From NCBI RefSeq assembly GCF_010731895.1, contig NZ_AP022596.1, positions 1,984,001 to 2,048,000 on the forward strand: a stretch of 64,000 nucleotides of DNA, in the 5' to 3' direction. Within the stretch, counting starts at the first letter, position 1. Each line of letters starts with the position of its first letter. The DNA is from Mycolicibacterium helvum. GTDB taxonomy: Bacteria; Actinomycetota; Actinomycetes; Mycobacteriales; Mycobacteriaceae. A program made the position numbers and the translations under genes. The notes beneath the pieces were generated by a model that did no database searches, was not told where the DNA came from, and saw nothing but the letters and a program-made list of their open reading frames with translations. Shown here piece by piece: positions 11,801 through 20,733 of the stretch.

Positions 11801-14800
11801 GATCGAAGAGGCGCCGCAGCCCGCACTGGCTGACGATGTCGCCGACGAACCTGTGGACGGCGCACCCGCCGCAGCGGCAGCCCGCGAACCGTTGAGCCTG
11901 TTGCCGCTATCTGCGCGGTCGGCGCAAGGCCTGGTCGCCCTGGCCCAGCGTTACTCCACCTGGCTGGACACCCATACCGAATCCTCGCTCGCCGACGTGT
12001 GTTTCACCGCCGGGGCGGGACGTTCCCACTTCGAACATCGAGCCGCGGTGGTCGCAACGTCCGGCCAAGAGGCCAAGATGCTGCTGGACGATCTGGTGGC
12101 GAACCGGTTGCGTCCGGGCGTACTCCGAGGCGAGTGCACCGACCCGCCCACCACGGCGTGGTTCTTCCCCGGGCAGGGCAGCCAGTATCCGGGCATGGCG
12201 CGCGAATTGTTCGACACCGAGCCGGTCTTCGCCGACACTGTGCGGCGCTGTGCGCAGGCCGTGGATCCGATGCTGCCGCGTCCACTGCTGGACGTGCTGT
12301 TCTCCAGTGACCGTGAGGCTGCAGAAACATTGCGGCACACGTCGTTTGCCCAGCCGGCGATCTTCGCAGTGGAGATGGGCTTGGCGCGGCTGTGGCAGTC
12401 GTGGGGCATCGAGCCCGACGTGGTGCTGGGCCACAGCGTCGGCCAGTATGCGGCGGCGTGCGTGGCCGGGGTCTTCAGCCTCGAAGACGGCGCCCGGTTG
12501 ATTGCCGAACGAGGCCGGCTGTTCGGCAGCCTGCCGGCGGGCGGGCGGATGGTGGCTGTGTTCGCCGATCCGGAATACGTGGAGCGTGCCGCGGCTGCCT
12601 TCCCTCGGGTTTCGGTGGGTGCCTACAACGGCCGCAACACGGTGCTGTCGGGTCCGGGCGAGGATCTGGAACAGGTCGTCGCCGCCTGCAGCGAGGATGG
12701 CACCCGCTGCACCTGGCTGGAGACCAGCCACGCCTTCCATTCGGAATTGCTGGATCCGGTGCTCGACGAATTCGAGGCGTTCGCCAAGCAATTCGAGTAC
12801 GCCGTGCCGTCCAGGCCGCTGGTCTGCAACCGGACCGGTGCCGTCCTCACCAGTGAGACGCCGCTCAACGCAGCGTATTGGCGGCGGCATTCCCGTCAAC
12901 CGGTGCAGTTCACCGAGAGTGTGCGAACCGTGGCCGGGCTGGGCTGCTCGGTACTGATGGAGATCGGCCCGCAGCCGATCCTGACCGCGGCCGCACTGCA
13001 GATCTGGCCCGAGACCTCGACAACGCCGCGCGCGATCGTCTCGTTGCGCAAGGGCGCCAATGCCCAGCGCCAGATCACCGAAGCTCTTGCCACGGCCTAC
13101 ATCTGCGGGCACCGGCCGGACTTCGCCGCCAAGCACCACGCTCCGAGCCACCGACTCGAACTGCCGACCTATCCGTTCCAGCGCCGCCGCTACTGGCCCA
13201 AGACGTCCGGCCTTTCAGGCGGAGGTGCTGACGGCGTTCGACTCTCCGGAATCCTGGGCAGTGCCAAGGATCTCGCTTCCGGCGACACCGTCTACACCAC
13301 CGTGCTGTCGGTCAAGACCCAGCCGTGGTTGGCGCATCACGTCATCTACGGCACTGTGGTCGTTCCCGGCGCGACGTACGCGGCGATGGCACTGGCTTCG
13401 GCAGGAGCGCCGGCTCGGGTCAAGGAAGTCTTCTTCTACGAGCCGATCATCCTGCCTGACAAGGCATCCCGTGAAGTCCAGCTCACCCTGCATCCGGTCG
13501 ATGACGGCTGGAAGTTCCAGGTGCACAGCCGGCCCTACGGGGTCCGGGACACCGAGTGGTCGCTGAACTCCGACGGAACCCTGCTGGCGGGCGTCGATCC
13601 CGATGGAGCGCAGGAGAGCACACTGTCCCCGGACGAGGCGATCGAACAGATGAATCGCACCCGCCCACAGGAACTGTTCGACATCTTCCACGACATGGAA
13701 CTGGCCTGGGGACCGACGTGGTCGACCTCGCTGAAATCGTTGTGGGTCGGCCAGAGTGAGGCCATCGGCGATATCGCTATCGGTGAGGAACTCGCCGAAC
13801 ACCTGGGCGCTGAACCGATCCACCCGGTACTGCTGGACCTGTGCACCGGTGTGGCGTTCCCGGCCTTCCCTGCGACGCTGGCCGCCGAGCAGGGGATGTC
13901 GGATCTGTTCCTGCCCTTGCGGTACGGGCAAGTCACGGTGGCCGAGAAGATGCCGCGACGGTTCTACTGCCGGGCCCGCTGGCATGAGAACGCCCTCACC
14001 AATGAAACCCAGGTCTTCGACATCGACTTCCTGAGCCCCGAAGGGCGGGTGCTGGGCGGGATCCACGAGTTCACCGTCAAGCGTGCCCCGCGCGAGGCGC
14101 TGCTGCGTGGACTGGGTGGGGACTCGACCCGGCTGCTGTACAGCCTGGGCTGGCAAGAGATCGCGGCCCCAGTTACCGGAGACGCCGAACGGGAAACCGC
14201 CAAGACCTCGAACGGCACCTGGCTGATCGCCGGATTCGACGCTTTGGCGGCCGAAGTCCCCGGCGCCACGACCGTGGATGACGTCACCGACGCCCAGTCC
14301 TGGCAGCGGGCGTTTGCCGAGGCGGCCGAGCGCGGTGCGCCGGTCACCGGAATCGTCTGGCGCGGCTTCGGACAGCCGGACTCATCCGGATCTACCGCCG
14401 ACCTCGCAGCACGGCTGGAGGCCGAGATAGCGACCTTGCTCAGCGCAACTCAGACTGCGTTGACCGCGCAAGCCGCACAGAAGGCCACTCTGGCCGACGG
14501 GGTGTGGATCGTCACCGAGAGTGCGGTGGCGACTGAACCCGGGGAGCCGGTCGATCCCGTCCAAGCCGCCCTGTGGGGATTTGGGCGCACGCTGGTCGCC
14601 GAGCAGCCGACGCTGCGTATTCGACTGGTGGACGGGGACGGCTCCGACGAGTCGCTGAGCTGGCTGGCCGGTGCGCTCGGCACAGCAGTGGTCGAGCCCG
14701 AAATGGCGGTGCGGCAGGGACGATTCCTGGTGTCCCGGCTGCTGCATTGGGCCCGCAACGGCCAGCTGCCGATGCCACGCAGCGACGACTACGCCCTGGC

Positions 14801-16949
14801 GCCCACCGAGCGCGGCGCGATCGACAATCTGCGCCTGACCGAGGCGGTGGTGACCCCGCCGAAGCCGAACGAAGTGCAAGTCCGGATCGAAGCCGCCGGC
14901 CTCAACTTCCGCGACGTGCTGAACGTGCTCGGCCTCTACCCCGGAGATCCGGGCCCGATTGGCGGCGACCTGTGCGGTGTGGTCACCGAATTAGGTTCCG
15001 AGGTAACGGGATTCGAAATCGGTCAGCGGGTTTTCGGCTCCATGCAAGGCGCCTTCGCCAGTCGACTGAATGTGCCTGCACCGTTGTTGGCAGGAGTTCC
15101 CGAGGGCATCGGCGCAGTGGATGCGGCGACCATTCCCGCCGCGGCACTGACGGTTCGACTCGCCTTCGACTGGGCCAAGCTCAAGCCAGGCGACAAGGTG
15201 CTCATCCACGCCGCGAGCGGTGGCGTGGGGTTGGCCGCGGTGCAGATGGCCCGGGCGCACGGTGCGACCGTGTTCGCCACCGCCAGCAAATACAAGCGCG
15301 CGACGCTGCGCGAGATGGGCGTCGAGTACGTCTACGACTCGCGCACAACAGATTTCGCGGATCAGATATTGGAGGCAACTGGCGGTCATGGCGTTGACGT
15401 GGTACTCAACTCCCTGACCAACGAGGGCTTTGTCGAGGCCACGGTGCGGGCGACCGCCAAGGGCGGCCGGTTCGCCGAGATCGCCAAGCGCGATATCTGG
15501 ACCGCCGAGCAGATGGCCGCGCTGCGGCCCGATATCGCCTACGAGATCGTTGCCCTGGACGTGACGATGATGACCGACCCGGATCACATCCAGAAGCTGA
15601 TGGTCGAGGTGTCCGACGGGTTGGCCACGGGTGAGTGGACACCGGTGCCGGCCGAGGTCTATCCGCTGACCGAGGCCAGGACCGCGTTCCGGCGCATGCA
15701 ACAGGCACGCCACATCGGCAAGATCGTGGTGCAGATGCCCAAACCGCTTCAGCCGCGCGGTGATCGGAGCTACCTGGTCACCGGCGGTCTCGGGGCCCTC
15801 GGTCTGCACACGGCGTCGCATCTGGCCCAGCTCGGGGCGGGTGACATCGTGCTGACCAGCCGTCGTGTTCCGGATGCCGAGATCCAGCAGGCCATCGATG
15901 CCATCGTCGAACGGTTCCACTGCCGGATTCACGTCTTCTCCGCCGATGTCGGCGTGGAGTCCGAAGTCGCCGCGCTGTTGGAGAAGATCCGGGCCGAACT
16001 GCCGCCGCTGGCGGGCGTGGCACACCTCGCCGGCGTACTCAACGATGCCCTGCTCCCCGAACAGGACCTTGAGCGGTTCCGAACCGCTTTGGGCCCCAAG
16101 GCTTACGGTGCGCACCATCTGCACCGGTTGACGGTGGACGATGACCTCGAGTTCTTCATCCTCTACTCATCAGCCTCGGCAGTGCTGGGGTCGCCGTCGC
16201 AGGCCAACTACGCCACGGCGAACGCCCTGCTGGACGGGCTCGTCGCGCAACGCAGAGCGCAAGGCCTCCCGGCAACGGCCGTCAACTTCGGCCCGTGGGG
16301 GCACGGTGGCATGGCCAGCTCGCAGGCCGCTGTCGCCAACCTCAGCGCCCAGGGCATGATGCCGCTGGAGCCGTCGGCGGCGTTGGCTGCTCTCGGCGAG
16401 GCCATCCGGCACGGCGCGGCGCAGGCCACTGTGCTCAAGGCCAACTGGCAACGGACCGCGAAGATGCTGGGCGGTATCCGTCCGCCGCTGCTGGATCAGG
16501 TACTGCCCAGTGGCGACGGAACGGTTACCGGCGACAGCGAGATGCTGCGGCAGCTGCTGGAACTGCCCGTGGCGGCGCGGGGAGGCTTCGTTACCGAGTT
16601 CCTGCAACGCGAGGTGCAGGGTTTCCTTCGGCTCGCCCAACCGCCGGCCGCGTCCAGCAGATTCCTGGACCTCGGCACCGATTCATTGATGGCGGTCGAA
16701 CTCCGCAACCGGTTGTTCGGCCAGTTCGGCGGCAAGTTCGACATCAGCCCAACTGCGGTGTTCGATTACCCGACGCTTGCAGAACTCGCCGAGCATCTGG
16801 TGTCGCAACTGCCCGATTCCGCCGCGCCATCGGTCGATGCGGGAGCTCCCGAGGCCCCGGAGGGTCCCGCGGCCCAGGAGCCCACAGAATCCGCTTCCGA
16901 GTCTGAGGTCGCTGCCCAGAACGAGGCCGAGGCCGCCCCCGAGGACTGA
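5865..16949 (+). CDS. pks: Bimodular type I polyketide synthase (phleic acid / TPP type)
   Basis: From ATG 5865 (SD GGAGAG) the protein is 3694 aa with two modules. Module 1 is KS (V-D-T-A-C-S-S-S, Cys184), AT (GHSVG, Ser635, and HAFH 733-736), KR (nucleotide motif near 1180, Y-S-A-A-N) and ACP (D-S-L, Ser1493), with no DH. Module 2 is KS (Cys1729), AT (Ser2191, HAFH 2289-2292), DH (HxxxGxxxxP from His2492), ER (about 2975-3290), KR (about 3300-3510) and ACP (Ser3607). HAFH in both ATs indicates malonyl-CoA, so the chain should be unbranched. M. tuberculosis Pks2 and Pks3/4 make methyl-branched acids instead. Alternating use of a ketoreducing module and a fully reducing module fits phleic acids, which have one C=C per four carbons. 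The tail after residue about 3640 is a Glu/Pro/Ala-rich linker. No frameshift is seen. Confidence 0.92.
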   Translation: MALTQRPTQQAPRFAIIGYAARFPGAADADQYWDLLHNGRDAVTEVPQDRWDVDEFFDPDPDAPGKIVTRRAGFVDDATGFDAPFFGVSAREANVMDPQHRLLLETAWRAVEHSGTAPTTLTNTRTGVFVGLATHDFLGMASDALTYPEIEAYLAIGTSSAAAAGRISYRLGLQGPAVTVDTACSSSLVAIHQACQALRLGECDLALAGGVNVILSPATMITFSHSRMLAPDGRCKTFDAAADGYVRGEGCGVIAVKRLEDAIRDGDRIRAVIRGSAVNQDGASGGLTVPNGVAQQRVISEALASAGLDPSDIGYLEAHGTGTSLGDPIEVQAAAAALGKGRDPDQPLLIGSAKTNIGHLEAAAGVAGVLKVVLSLEHQELPQHLHFRNPSPHIPWDRIPVRVVDEAVAWERSEKPRIAGVSSFGFSGTNAHVILEEAPQVAPTTAAAVPADDRRFMVLPLSARTPAALVQTAENYRSWLSEHPEATLADVCLTAGAGRAHFEHRAALVVNSLESARELLGALADDLPAPGLVRGDSVDTPKTAWLFPGQGSQYAGMARELFETEPVFAETMTRCAEAVAGAQEKPLLDIIFDADGTETLKQTRHAQPAIFAVEMGLARLWQSRGFEPDVVLGHSVGQYSAACVAGVFSLEDGARLLAERGRMFGDLPTGGRMCAIFADPDRVERLTDEFPSLSVAAYNGANTVLSGPAADLEHAVAQLTDDGARCDWLDTSHAFHSALLDPALDAFESYANGFEFGAPQRILVCNRTGAALGRNAKLDGSYWRRHARQPVQFAKGVATLAELGCALLLEVGPQPVLTAAALRAWPDPATAPKAVPSLRRNGADHRQVTEALANAYVAGHLPDFGALVPQPAHKLDLPTYPFQHRQYWFSNKQVQTTTTDGARTEAVRLLEDGRIDELAALLDVAGASQTTADVLNKLAAQHNRQRSAQSIADIRYEIRWERSSNSSPAEIGEGAAWLLIGDDAVIMRPLIDALTTNGHRHRVLGLPVSDADEERLVDELRVAVHDEPELRILHIAALDSDGPSSMRSLLRMQHRVLGGTQRLFRAAAAAELRTPIWVTTQGAQRVTDDDAVSPEQSSLWGFCRAAALEYPQVWGGLVDLSSRGADEWSRLVKQVVTASPGEDQIALRAETVQVPRLVRRTGQPNSTALELRANATYLVTGGLGSLGLEIAGYLAAHGAQQLVLTGRRTPDEATQRRIDALREQHGCSVRVIAADVADPHDVARLLATVQAELPPLAGIVHAAGENNTTPLSSLEGTEVDRVFAGKVWGAWYLSEASTDLNLDFFLSTSSISSVWGSYGQTAYSAANAFLDGLTWRLREQGVPAISVNFGPWSAGMADQDARTQLDRRGIRTLSPSDALAGMADVMAAAGAQGPAQAVVARMDWARFLPIYLQAGRRALLAEVGREVPESVSATGTSGSPVNTRLVEQLIAAPVQQRKKLVLEHLRNTVAEVTRIDASEIREEAGFFDLGMDSLMAVELRRRLEQAVGKELPATLAMDFPRLSDVADHLLSDVLNLNERAGSQLVTQPTSLATSATDEPIAIIAVACRFPGSPDADAYWEVLSGGVDAIREIPEDRFDVDQFYDPDQQMPGKIYTRSGGYLDSVDGFDPEFFGISPREAVWIDPQQRLMLEIAWESLERAGYSPASLRGSRTGVFVGVGANEYSHLLSGESVENLEAHFITGNALNAIAGRVAFTLGLEGPAMAVDTACSSSLVAVHQASQALHSGDCDMALAGGVNVLLSPASIVAASRARMLAPDGRCKTFDAAADGYARGEGCGILVLKRLSDAQRDGDRVCAVIRSSAVNQDGASSGLTVPNGGAQQRLITAALTRAGLRGGDVDYLEAHGTGTPLGDPIEVQAAAAAYGDGRDSNRPLLMGTAKTNIGHLESAAGVAGLVKVVLSLQHDLLPRSLHFQNPSPHIPWDSLPVQVVDKATPWHANGRPRRAGVSSFGFTGTNAHVLIEEAPQPALADDVADEPVDGAPAAAAAREPLSLLPLSARSAQGLVALAQRYSTWLDTHTESSLADVCFTAGAGRSHFEHRAAVVATSGQEAKMLLDDLVANRLRPGVLRGECTDPPTTAWFFPGQGSQYPGMARELFDTEPVFADTVRRCAQAVDPMLPRPLLDVLFSSDREAAETLRHTSFAQPAIFAVEMGLARLWQSWGIEPDVVLGHSVGQYAAACVAGVFSLEDGARLIAERGRLFGSLPAGGRMVAVFADPEYVERAAAAFPRVSVGAYNGRNTVLSGPGEDLEQVVAACSEDGTRCTWLETSHAFHSELLDPVLDEFEAFAKQFEYAVPSRPLVCNRTGAVLTSETPLNAAYWRRHSRQPVQFTESVRTVAGLGCSVLMEIGPQPILTAAALQIWPETSTTPRAIVSLRKGANAQRQITEALATAYICGHRPDFAAKHHAPSHRLELPTYPFQRRRYWPKTSGLSGGGADGVRLSGILGSAKDLASGDTVYTTVLSVKTQPWLAHHVIYGTVVVPGATYAAMALASAGAPARVKEVFFYEPIILPDKASREVQLTLHPVDDGWKFQVHSRPYGVRDTEWSLNSDGTLLAGVDPDGAQESTLSPDEAIEQMNRTRPQELFDIFHDMELAWGPTWSTSLKSLWVGQSEAIGDIAIGEELAEHLGAEPIHPVLLDLCTGVAFPAFPATLAAEQGMSDLFLPLRYGQVTVAEKMPRRFYCRARWHENALTNETQVFDIDFLSPEGRVLGGIHEFTVKRAPREALLRGLGGDSTRLLYSLGWQEIAAPVTGDAERETAKTSNGTWLIAGFDALAAEVPGATTVDDVTDAQSWQRAFAEAAERGAPVTGIVWRGFGQPDSSGSTADLAARLEAEIATLLSATQTALTAQAAQKATLADGVWIVTESAVATEPGEPVDPVQAALWGFGRTLVAEQPTLRIRLVDGDGSDESLSWLAGALGTAVVEPEMAVRQGRFLVSRLLHWARNGQLPMPRSDDYALAPTERGAIDNLRLTEAVVTPPKPNEVQVRIEAAGLNFRDVLNVLGLYPGDPGPIGGDLCGVVTELGSEVTGFEIGQRVFGSMQGAFASRLNVPAPLLAGVPEGIGAVDAATIPAAALTVRLAFDWAKLKPGDKVLIHAASGGVGLAAVQMARAHGATVFATASKYKRATLREMGVEYVYDSRTTDFADQILEATGGHGVDVVLNSLTNEGFVEATVRATAKGGRFAEIAKRDIWTAEQMAALRPDIAYEIVALDVTMMTDPDHIQKLMVEVSDGLATGEWTPVPAEVYPLTEARTAFRRMQQARHIGKIVVQMPKPLQPRGDRSYLVTGGLGALGLHTASHLAQLGAGDIVLTSRRVPDAEIQQAIDAIVERFHCRIHVFSADVGVESEVAALLEKIRAELPPLAGVAHLAGVLNDALLPEQDLERFRTALGPKAYGAHHLHRLTVDDDLEFFILYSSASAVLGSPSQANYATANALLDGLVAQRRAQGLPATAVNFGPWGHGGMASSQAAVANLSAQGMMPLEPSAALAALGEAIRHGAAQATVLKANWQRTAKMLGGIRPPLLDQVLPSGDGTVTGDSEMLRQLLELPVAARGGFVTEFLQREVQGFLRLAQPPAASSRFLDLGTDSLMAVELRNRLFGQFGGKFDISPTAVFDYPTLAELAEHLVSQLPDSAAPSVDAGAPEAPEGPAAQEPTESASESEVAAQNEAEAAPED

Positions 16950-16964
16950 CCGCAGGGCTTAAAT

Positions 16965-17006
16965 GCGATAGCGGTGTGACCAAGGTCGCACCGCTATCGC
17001 TGTTTT
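16965..17006 (+). terminator. Intrinsic terminator after the PKS gene
   Basis: A 17-bp stem (left arm 16965-16981, right arm 16984-17000) with one mismatch and a very short loop is followed by TGTTTT. It starts 15 nt after the PKS stop codon. Confidence 0.8.
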
Positions 17007-17163
17007 AGATGGCACCACATGTCCTCGTTATTACCTGTGTTGACCAGCGGATGCACCACAGCTGACCGACGCAGCGAAGTGCCAACCCAACCAGTGGGTT
17101 GATTAGCCGACTGAACTTGCTCACAGGGACTTGCGTTCCGGTTACCCGCCGGTATAGTTTCGG

Positions 17164-17179
17164 GTTACTGGTGGGTAAC
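17164..17179. promoter_or_regulatory. Palindromic operator GTTAC-N6-GTAAC upstream of fadE5
   Basis: GTTAC and GTAAC arms flank six bases (TGGTGG), centred about 75 nt before the fadE5 start. The same TTAC-N6-GTAA layout occurs at 22100-22115 between fadA2 and fabG4. The surrounding 17146-17200 also contains further GGGTTAC/GTACCC half-sites. The likely binder is a TetR-family repressor, possibly the one at 24410-25030; this is inference. Confidence 0.5.
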
Positions 17180-17244
17180 TTAGACCCGAGTACCCAACCA
17201 CAAAGCCCAAGTTCAGATGACTTTCTCGCTGAGGAGTAACCGTC

Positions 17245-19080
17245 ATGAGCCACTACAAGTCCAACGTGCGCGACCAGGTATTCAACCTGTTCGAGGTCTA
17301 CGGCATCGACAAGGCATTCGGTGAAGGCAAGTACACCGAGCTCGACACAGACACCGCCAAGGAAATGCTCGCCGAGATGAGCAAGCTAGCCGCGGGCCCG
17401 CTTGCCGATTCGTTCGTCGAGGGCGACCGCAACCCGCCGGTCTTCGACCCCGAGACCCATACCGTGACGCTGCCCGACGCCTTCAAGAAGTCGATGCGCG
17501 CGCTGATCGACGGCGGCTGGGACAAGGTCGGACTTGCCGAGGAACTCGGCGGCATGCCGGTACCGCGCGCACTGCAGTGGGCACTGATCGAGCACGTGCT
17601 CGGCGCAAACCCCGCGGCCTACATGTACGCGATGGGCGCGGGCATGTGCGAGATCTTCTACAACAACGGCACTGACGAGCAGAAGAAGTGGGCTGTCATG
17701 GCCGCCGAGCGCGGCTGGGGCGCCACGATGGTCCTCACCGAGCCCGACGCCGGCTCCGATGTCGGCGCCGGCCGCACCAAGGCGGTCCAGCAGGAGGACG
17801 GCACCTGGCACATCGACGGCGTCAAGCGCTTCATCACCTCGGGTGACTCCGACGACCTGTTCGAGAACATCATGCATCTGGTCCTGGCCCGCCCCGAGGG
17901 CGCCGGACCCGGCACCAAGGGCCTGTCCCTGTTCTTCGTGCCGAAGTTCCACTTCGACCCCGAAACCGGTGAGCCCCGTGAGCGCAACGGCGTGTTCGTC
18001 ACCAATGTCGAGCACAAGATGGGCCTCAAGGTTTCCGCGACTTGCGAGCTGTCCCTCGGACAGCACGGCACACCCGCCGTCGGCTGGCTCGTCGGTGACG
18101 TGCACGACGGCATCGCGCAGATGTTCGACGTGATCGAGCAGGCCCGAATGATGGTGGGCACCAAGGCGATTGCCACGCTGTCGACCGGTTACCTGAACGC
18201 TCTGGAGTACGCCAAGGAGCGCGTGCAGGGTGCCGACCTCACCCAGATGACCGACAAGACCGCGCCGCGTGTGACGATCACTCACCACCCCGACGTACGT
18301 CGCAGCCTGATGACCCAGAAGGCCTATGCCGAGGGCCTGCGTGCGCTGTACCTCTACACCGCGACGTTCCAGGACGCCGCCGTCGCCAAGGCCGTCCACG
18401 ATGTCGAGCCCGAGCTGGCGGCCAAGGTCAACGACCTGCTGCTGCCGATCGTCAAGGGTGTCGGCTCCGAGCAGGCCTACGGCAAGCTCACCGAGAGCCT
18501 GCAGACCTTCGGCGGTTCCGGCTTCCTGCAGGACTACCCGATCGAGCAGTACATCCGTGACGCGAAGATCGACTCGCTCTACGAGGGCACCACCGCCATC
18601 CAGGCGCAGGACTTCTTCTTCCGGAAGATCGTGCGGGACAAGGGTGTCGCACTGGCCCACGTCGCGGGCGAGATCAGCGCGCTGATCGCCAACGAGGCGG
18701 GCAACGGCCGGCTCAAGACCGAACGTGAACTGCTTGCCAAGGCTCTCGAGGACGTCCAGGCGATGGCCGCTTCGATGACCGGCTACCTGATGGCCGCGCA
18801 GGAAGACGCGAGCAGCATCTACAAGGTGGGTCTGGCTTCGGTGCGCTTCCTGATGAGCGTCGGTGACCTGGTCATCGGCTGGCTGCTGCAGCGTCAGGCT
18901 GCGGTCGCCATTGCGGCGCTGGATGCCGGCGCCACCGGTGCCGACCGCTCGTTCTACGAGGGCAAGATCGCCGTGGCGTCGTTCTTCGCCAAGAGCTTCC
19001 TGCCGCTGCTGACCAGCACGCGACTGGTGATCGAGACCATCGACAACGACATCATGGAGCTCGACGAAGCTGCCTTCTAG
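17245..19080 (+). CDS. fadE5: Acyl-CoA dehydrogenase FadE5
   Basis: This 611-aa FAD-dependent acyl-CoA dehydrogenase has the same length and near-identical N-terminus ([10 protein letters not shown]) as M. tuberculosis FadE5 (Rv0244c). It catalyses the first oxidation of beta-oxidation on a broad range of acyl-CoAs. The [11 protein letters not shown]/substrate motif and the catalytic Glu447 in Y-E-G-T-T-A-I-Q are both present. The ATG is preceded by GAGGAG. It stands alone between two terminators, so it is monocistronic. It sits beside the TPP locus and the fadA2/fabG4/htdX genes, as in other mycobacteria. A second FadE5-like gene is at 50437-52266. Confidence 0.95.
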   Translation: MSHYKSNVRDQVFNLFEVYGIDKAFGEGKYTELDTDTAKEMLAEMSKLAAGPLADSFVEGDRNPPVFDPETHTVTLPDAFKKSMRALIDGGWDKVGLAEELGGMPVPRALQWALIEHVLGANPAAYMYAMGAGMCEIFYNNGTDEQKKWAVMAAERGWGATMVLTEPDAGSDVGAGRTKAVQQEDGTWHIDGVKRFITSGDSDDLFENIMHLVLARPEGAGPGTKGLSLFFVPKFHFDPETGEPRERNGVFVTNVEHKMGLKVSATCELSLGQHGTPAVGWLVGDVHDGIAQMFDVIEQARMMVGTKAIATLSTGYLNALEYAKERVQGADLTQMTDKTAPRVTITHHPDVRRSLMTQKAYAEGLRALYLYTATFQDAAVAKAVHDVEPELAAKVNDLLLPIVKGVGSEQAYGKLTESLQTFGGSGFLQDYPIEQYIRDAKIDSLYEGTTAIQAQDFFFRKIVRDKGVALAHVAGEISALIANEAGNGRLKTERELLAKALEDVQAMAASMTGYLMAAQEDASSIYKVGLASVRFLMSVGDLVIGWLLQRQAAVAIAALDAGATGADRSFYEGKIAVASFFAKSFLPLLTSTRLVIETIDNDIMELDEAAF

Positions 19081-19095
19081 AGTTTCGACGCTTAG

Positions 19096-19128
19096 GCGGC
19101 CCCGGGACCATATCGGTCTCGGGGCCGC
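19096..19128 (+). terminator. Hairpin terminator after fadE5
   Basis: A 14-bp GC-rich stem (19096-19109 with 19115-19128, one G-T pair) closes a 5-nt loop 15 nt after the fadE5 stop. No long T-run follows, as is common in mycobacteria. Confidence 0.7.
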
Positions 19129-19253
19129 TGGCGTTCGAACCCGTCGGTGCCCGGCAGCAGCGACTCACGGGCTTTGGTCACTTTTTGCCGGCAATTGCGC
19201 CACAACCGACCTACGTCGGGACTTTGGGCCCTGGCAGTTAGCTGGCGATCCGC

Positions 19254-19259
19254 TACATT
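19254..19259 (+). promoter_or_regulatory. Leaderless-type -10 element for the alpha/beta hydrolase gene
   Basis: TACATT ends 6 nt before the A of ATG 19266, and no Shine-Dalgarno is present. This is the spacing expected when transcription starts at the start codon. No clear -35 is seen. Confidence 0.5.
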
Positions 19260-19265
19260 CTAGTA

Positions 19266-20501
19266 ATGGCGATGCCTGACAGCAACGAAGCGATTCCCGT
19301 GCATCCCGCTGCAACCGGCAGAAAGCCAACCAACGCGAGCCCACTGGCGAATATTGTCGGGCCCTTCACAAAAGCCGGCGGCTACTACGCCCGTTCCTGG
19401 GGGGCATACCTCGATGGCGGCAACAACGAGTTGCCCGTCGCCCGCCCGACGCTCTCACTGGCCACCCACGCGCTGCGTGACGAGATCGTCCTGGTCGGGC
19501 TGCGGATGCGCCGCCCGCTGAGCGACGCGGCCGTCTACGAGAAGATCAACACCGAGGTGGTCAAGGCCATCGACCTCTACGGCAAGCGGGGCTGGCTGGC
19601 CCGCCCGGAGGGTTTCTTCGCCGCCCCGCCAGCCCCGAAAGACGTGACCATCCGGTCGTACAAGGTCCGTGGCCGCACCCACGAGCGGATCAAGTTCGAC
19701 AGTGGCTACCAGCCGTACGCCCGCGAACCCGGCCGCGCCCGCTGGCTGAGCTACACCGGCAACCACCGCGAATACGCGATGATGCTGCGCCACCGGGAAC
19801 CGCGTCCGTGGCTGGTGTGTGTACACGGCACCGAGATGGGCCGCGCCAACCTGGACCTCACCCTGTTCCGAGCCTGGCATCTGCATGAGAACTTCGGCCT
19901 CAACGTGGTGCTGCCGGTACTGCCGATGCACGGTCCACGTGCCAAAGGCTTGCCCAAGGGCGCGGTCTTCCCTGGTGAAGATGTGATGGACGACGTCCAC
20001 GCCACCGCACAGGCGGTATGGGACATCCGTCGGGTGCTGGCCTGGATTCGCCTCCAACAGCCCGACGCCAAGATCGGGTTGAACAGCATCTCGCTGGGCG
20101 GCTACATCGCGGCACTGGTCGCCAGCCTCGACGAGGGGCTCACCTGTGCGATCCTCGGCGTGCCGCCGGCGAACCTGGTGTCGATCCTGGGCCGCCACGC
20201 CGGCTTGGGCACCGACGACCCCCGCCATCGCACGCTGGAATTGGCCGAACCGATCGGCGAGATGATCTCCCCGCTGTCGCTCCAACCGAAGGTGGCTCCC
20301 GAAGGCCGGTTCATCTACGCCGGGGTTGCCGACCGGATTGTGCATCCGCGCGAGCAGGTGCTCGGACTGTGGGAGCACTGGGGGCGCCCGAACATCGGCT
20401 GGTACCGCGGCGGTCACACCGGGTTCTTCCAAGCTCGTCCGGTTCAACAGTTCGTCGATGCGGCCCTGGTGCAATCGGGGCTGGTGGATTCCGGGGCCTG
20501 A
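19266..20501 (+). CDS. Alpha/beta hydrolase family protein
   Basis: The 411-aa protein has a hydrolase core from about residue 175. An oxyanion-type segment V-C-V-H-G-T-E-M-G is followed, about 95 residues later, by a nucleophile elbow N-S-I-S-L-G-G-Y, in which the usual first Gly of GxSxG is replaced by Ser. D-R-I-V-H-P and a late G-H-T-G-F give plausible Asp and His members of the triad. The first 170 residues are a conserved N-terminal region with no motif I recognise. There is no signal peptide, so it is probably cytosolic. The substrate is unknown; its position between fadE5 and fadA2 suggests lipid or ester metabolism. Start ATG 19266 is supported by the adjacent leaderless promoter. 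Confidence 0.75.
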   Translation: MAMPDSNEAIPVHPAATGRKPTNASPLANIVGPFTKAGGYYARSWGAYLDGGNNELPVARPTLSLATHALRDEIVLVGLRMRRPLSDAAVYEKINTEVVKAIDLYGKRGWLARPEGFFAAPPAPKDVTIRSYKVRGRTHERIKFDSGYQPYAREPGRARWLSYTGNHREYAMMLRHREPRPWLVCVHGTEMGRANLDLTLFRAWHLHENFGLNVVLPVLPMHGPRAKGLPKGAVFPGEDVMDDVHATAQAVWDIRRVLAWIRLQQPDAKIGLNSISLGGYIAALVASLDEGLTCAILGVPPANLVSILGRHAGLGTDDPRHRTLELAEPIGEMISPLSLQPKVAPEGRFIYAGVADRIVHPREQVLGLWEHWGRPNIGWYRGGHTGFFQARPVQQFVDAALVQSGLVDSGA

Positions 20502-20520
20502 GCCAGCGGTCAGCTTCCAT

Positions 20521-20563
20521 GGAAACCGCCGCTGGAATCCCCTCCTGTCCAGCGGCGGTTCCT
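20521..20563 (+). terminator. Terminator after the alpha/beta hydrolase gene
   Basis: A 15-bp stem with one bulged A (from 20521) and an 11-nt loop lies 19 nt after the stop codon, with a short pyrimidine run after it. Confidence 0.7.
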
Positions 20564-20600
20564 TCGTTCACGTCAATGCGACGCAAACAAAGAGGATGCC

Positions 20601-20640
20601 CCGTGTTGCCGTCGGGTCGGGGGGTCAGACGGCAACACGG
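20601..20640 (-). terminator. Hairpin between convergent genes, probable fadA2 terminator
   Basis: Perfect 13-bp arms (20601-20613 and 20628-20640) enclose a 14-nt loop, about 95 nt downstream of the fadA2 stop on the minus strand. It could serve either strand. A further inverted repeat TGTAAC-N12-GTTACA lies at 20657-20680. Confidence 0.5.
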
Positions 20641-20733
20641 AGCTATCCAATACATCTGTAACCCGGATGGGTTCGTTACAAACCCTGGGAAACTTTTTTC
20701 CGCGATCTTTTTCTGGAATGAAGCATCCGTTCG

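Noticed and set aside
17386..18660. 424-codon minus-strand frame opposite fadE5
   Set aside because: Antisense of a near-certain fadE5; its mirror also appears opposite the paralogue at 50857-52356, showing it follows from fadE5 codon use.
20657..20680. TGTAAC-N12-GTTACA as a third copy of the fadE5/fadA2 operator
   Set aside because: The arm order is reversed relative to TTAC-N6-GTAA, the spacing differs, and it lies between convergent gene ends with no promoter to control.
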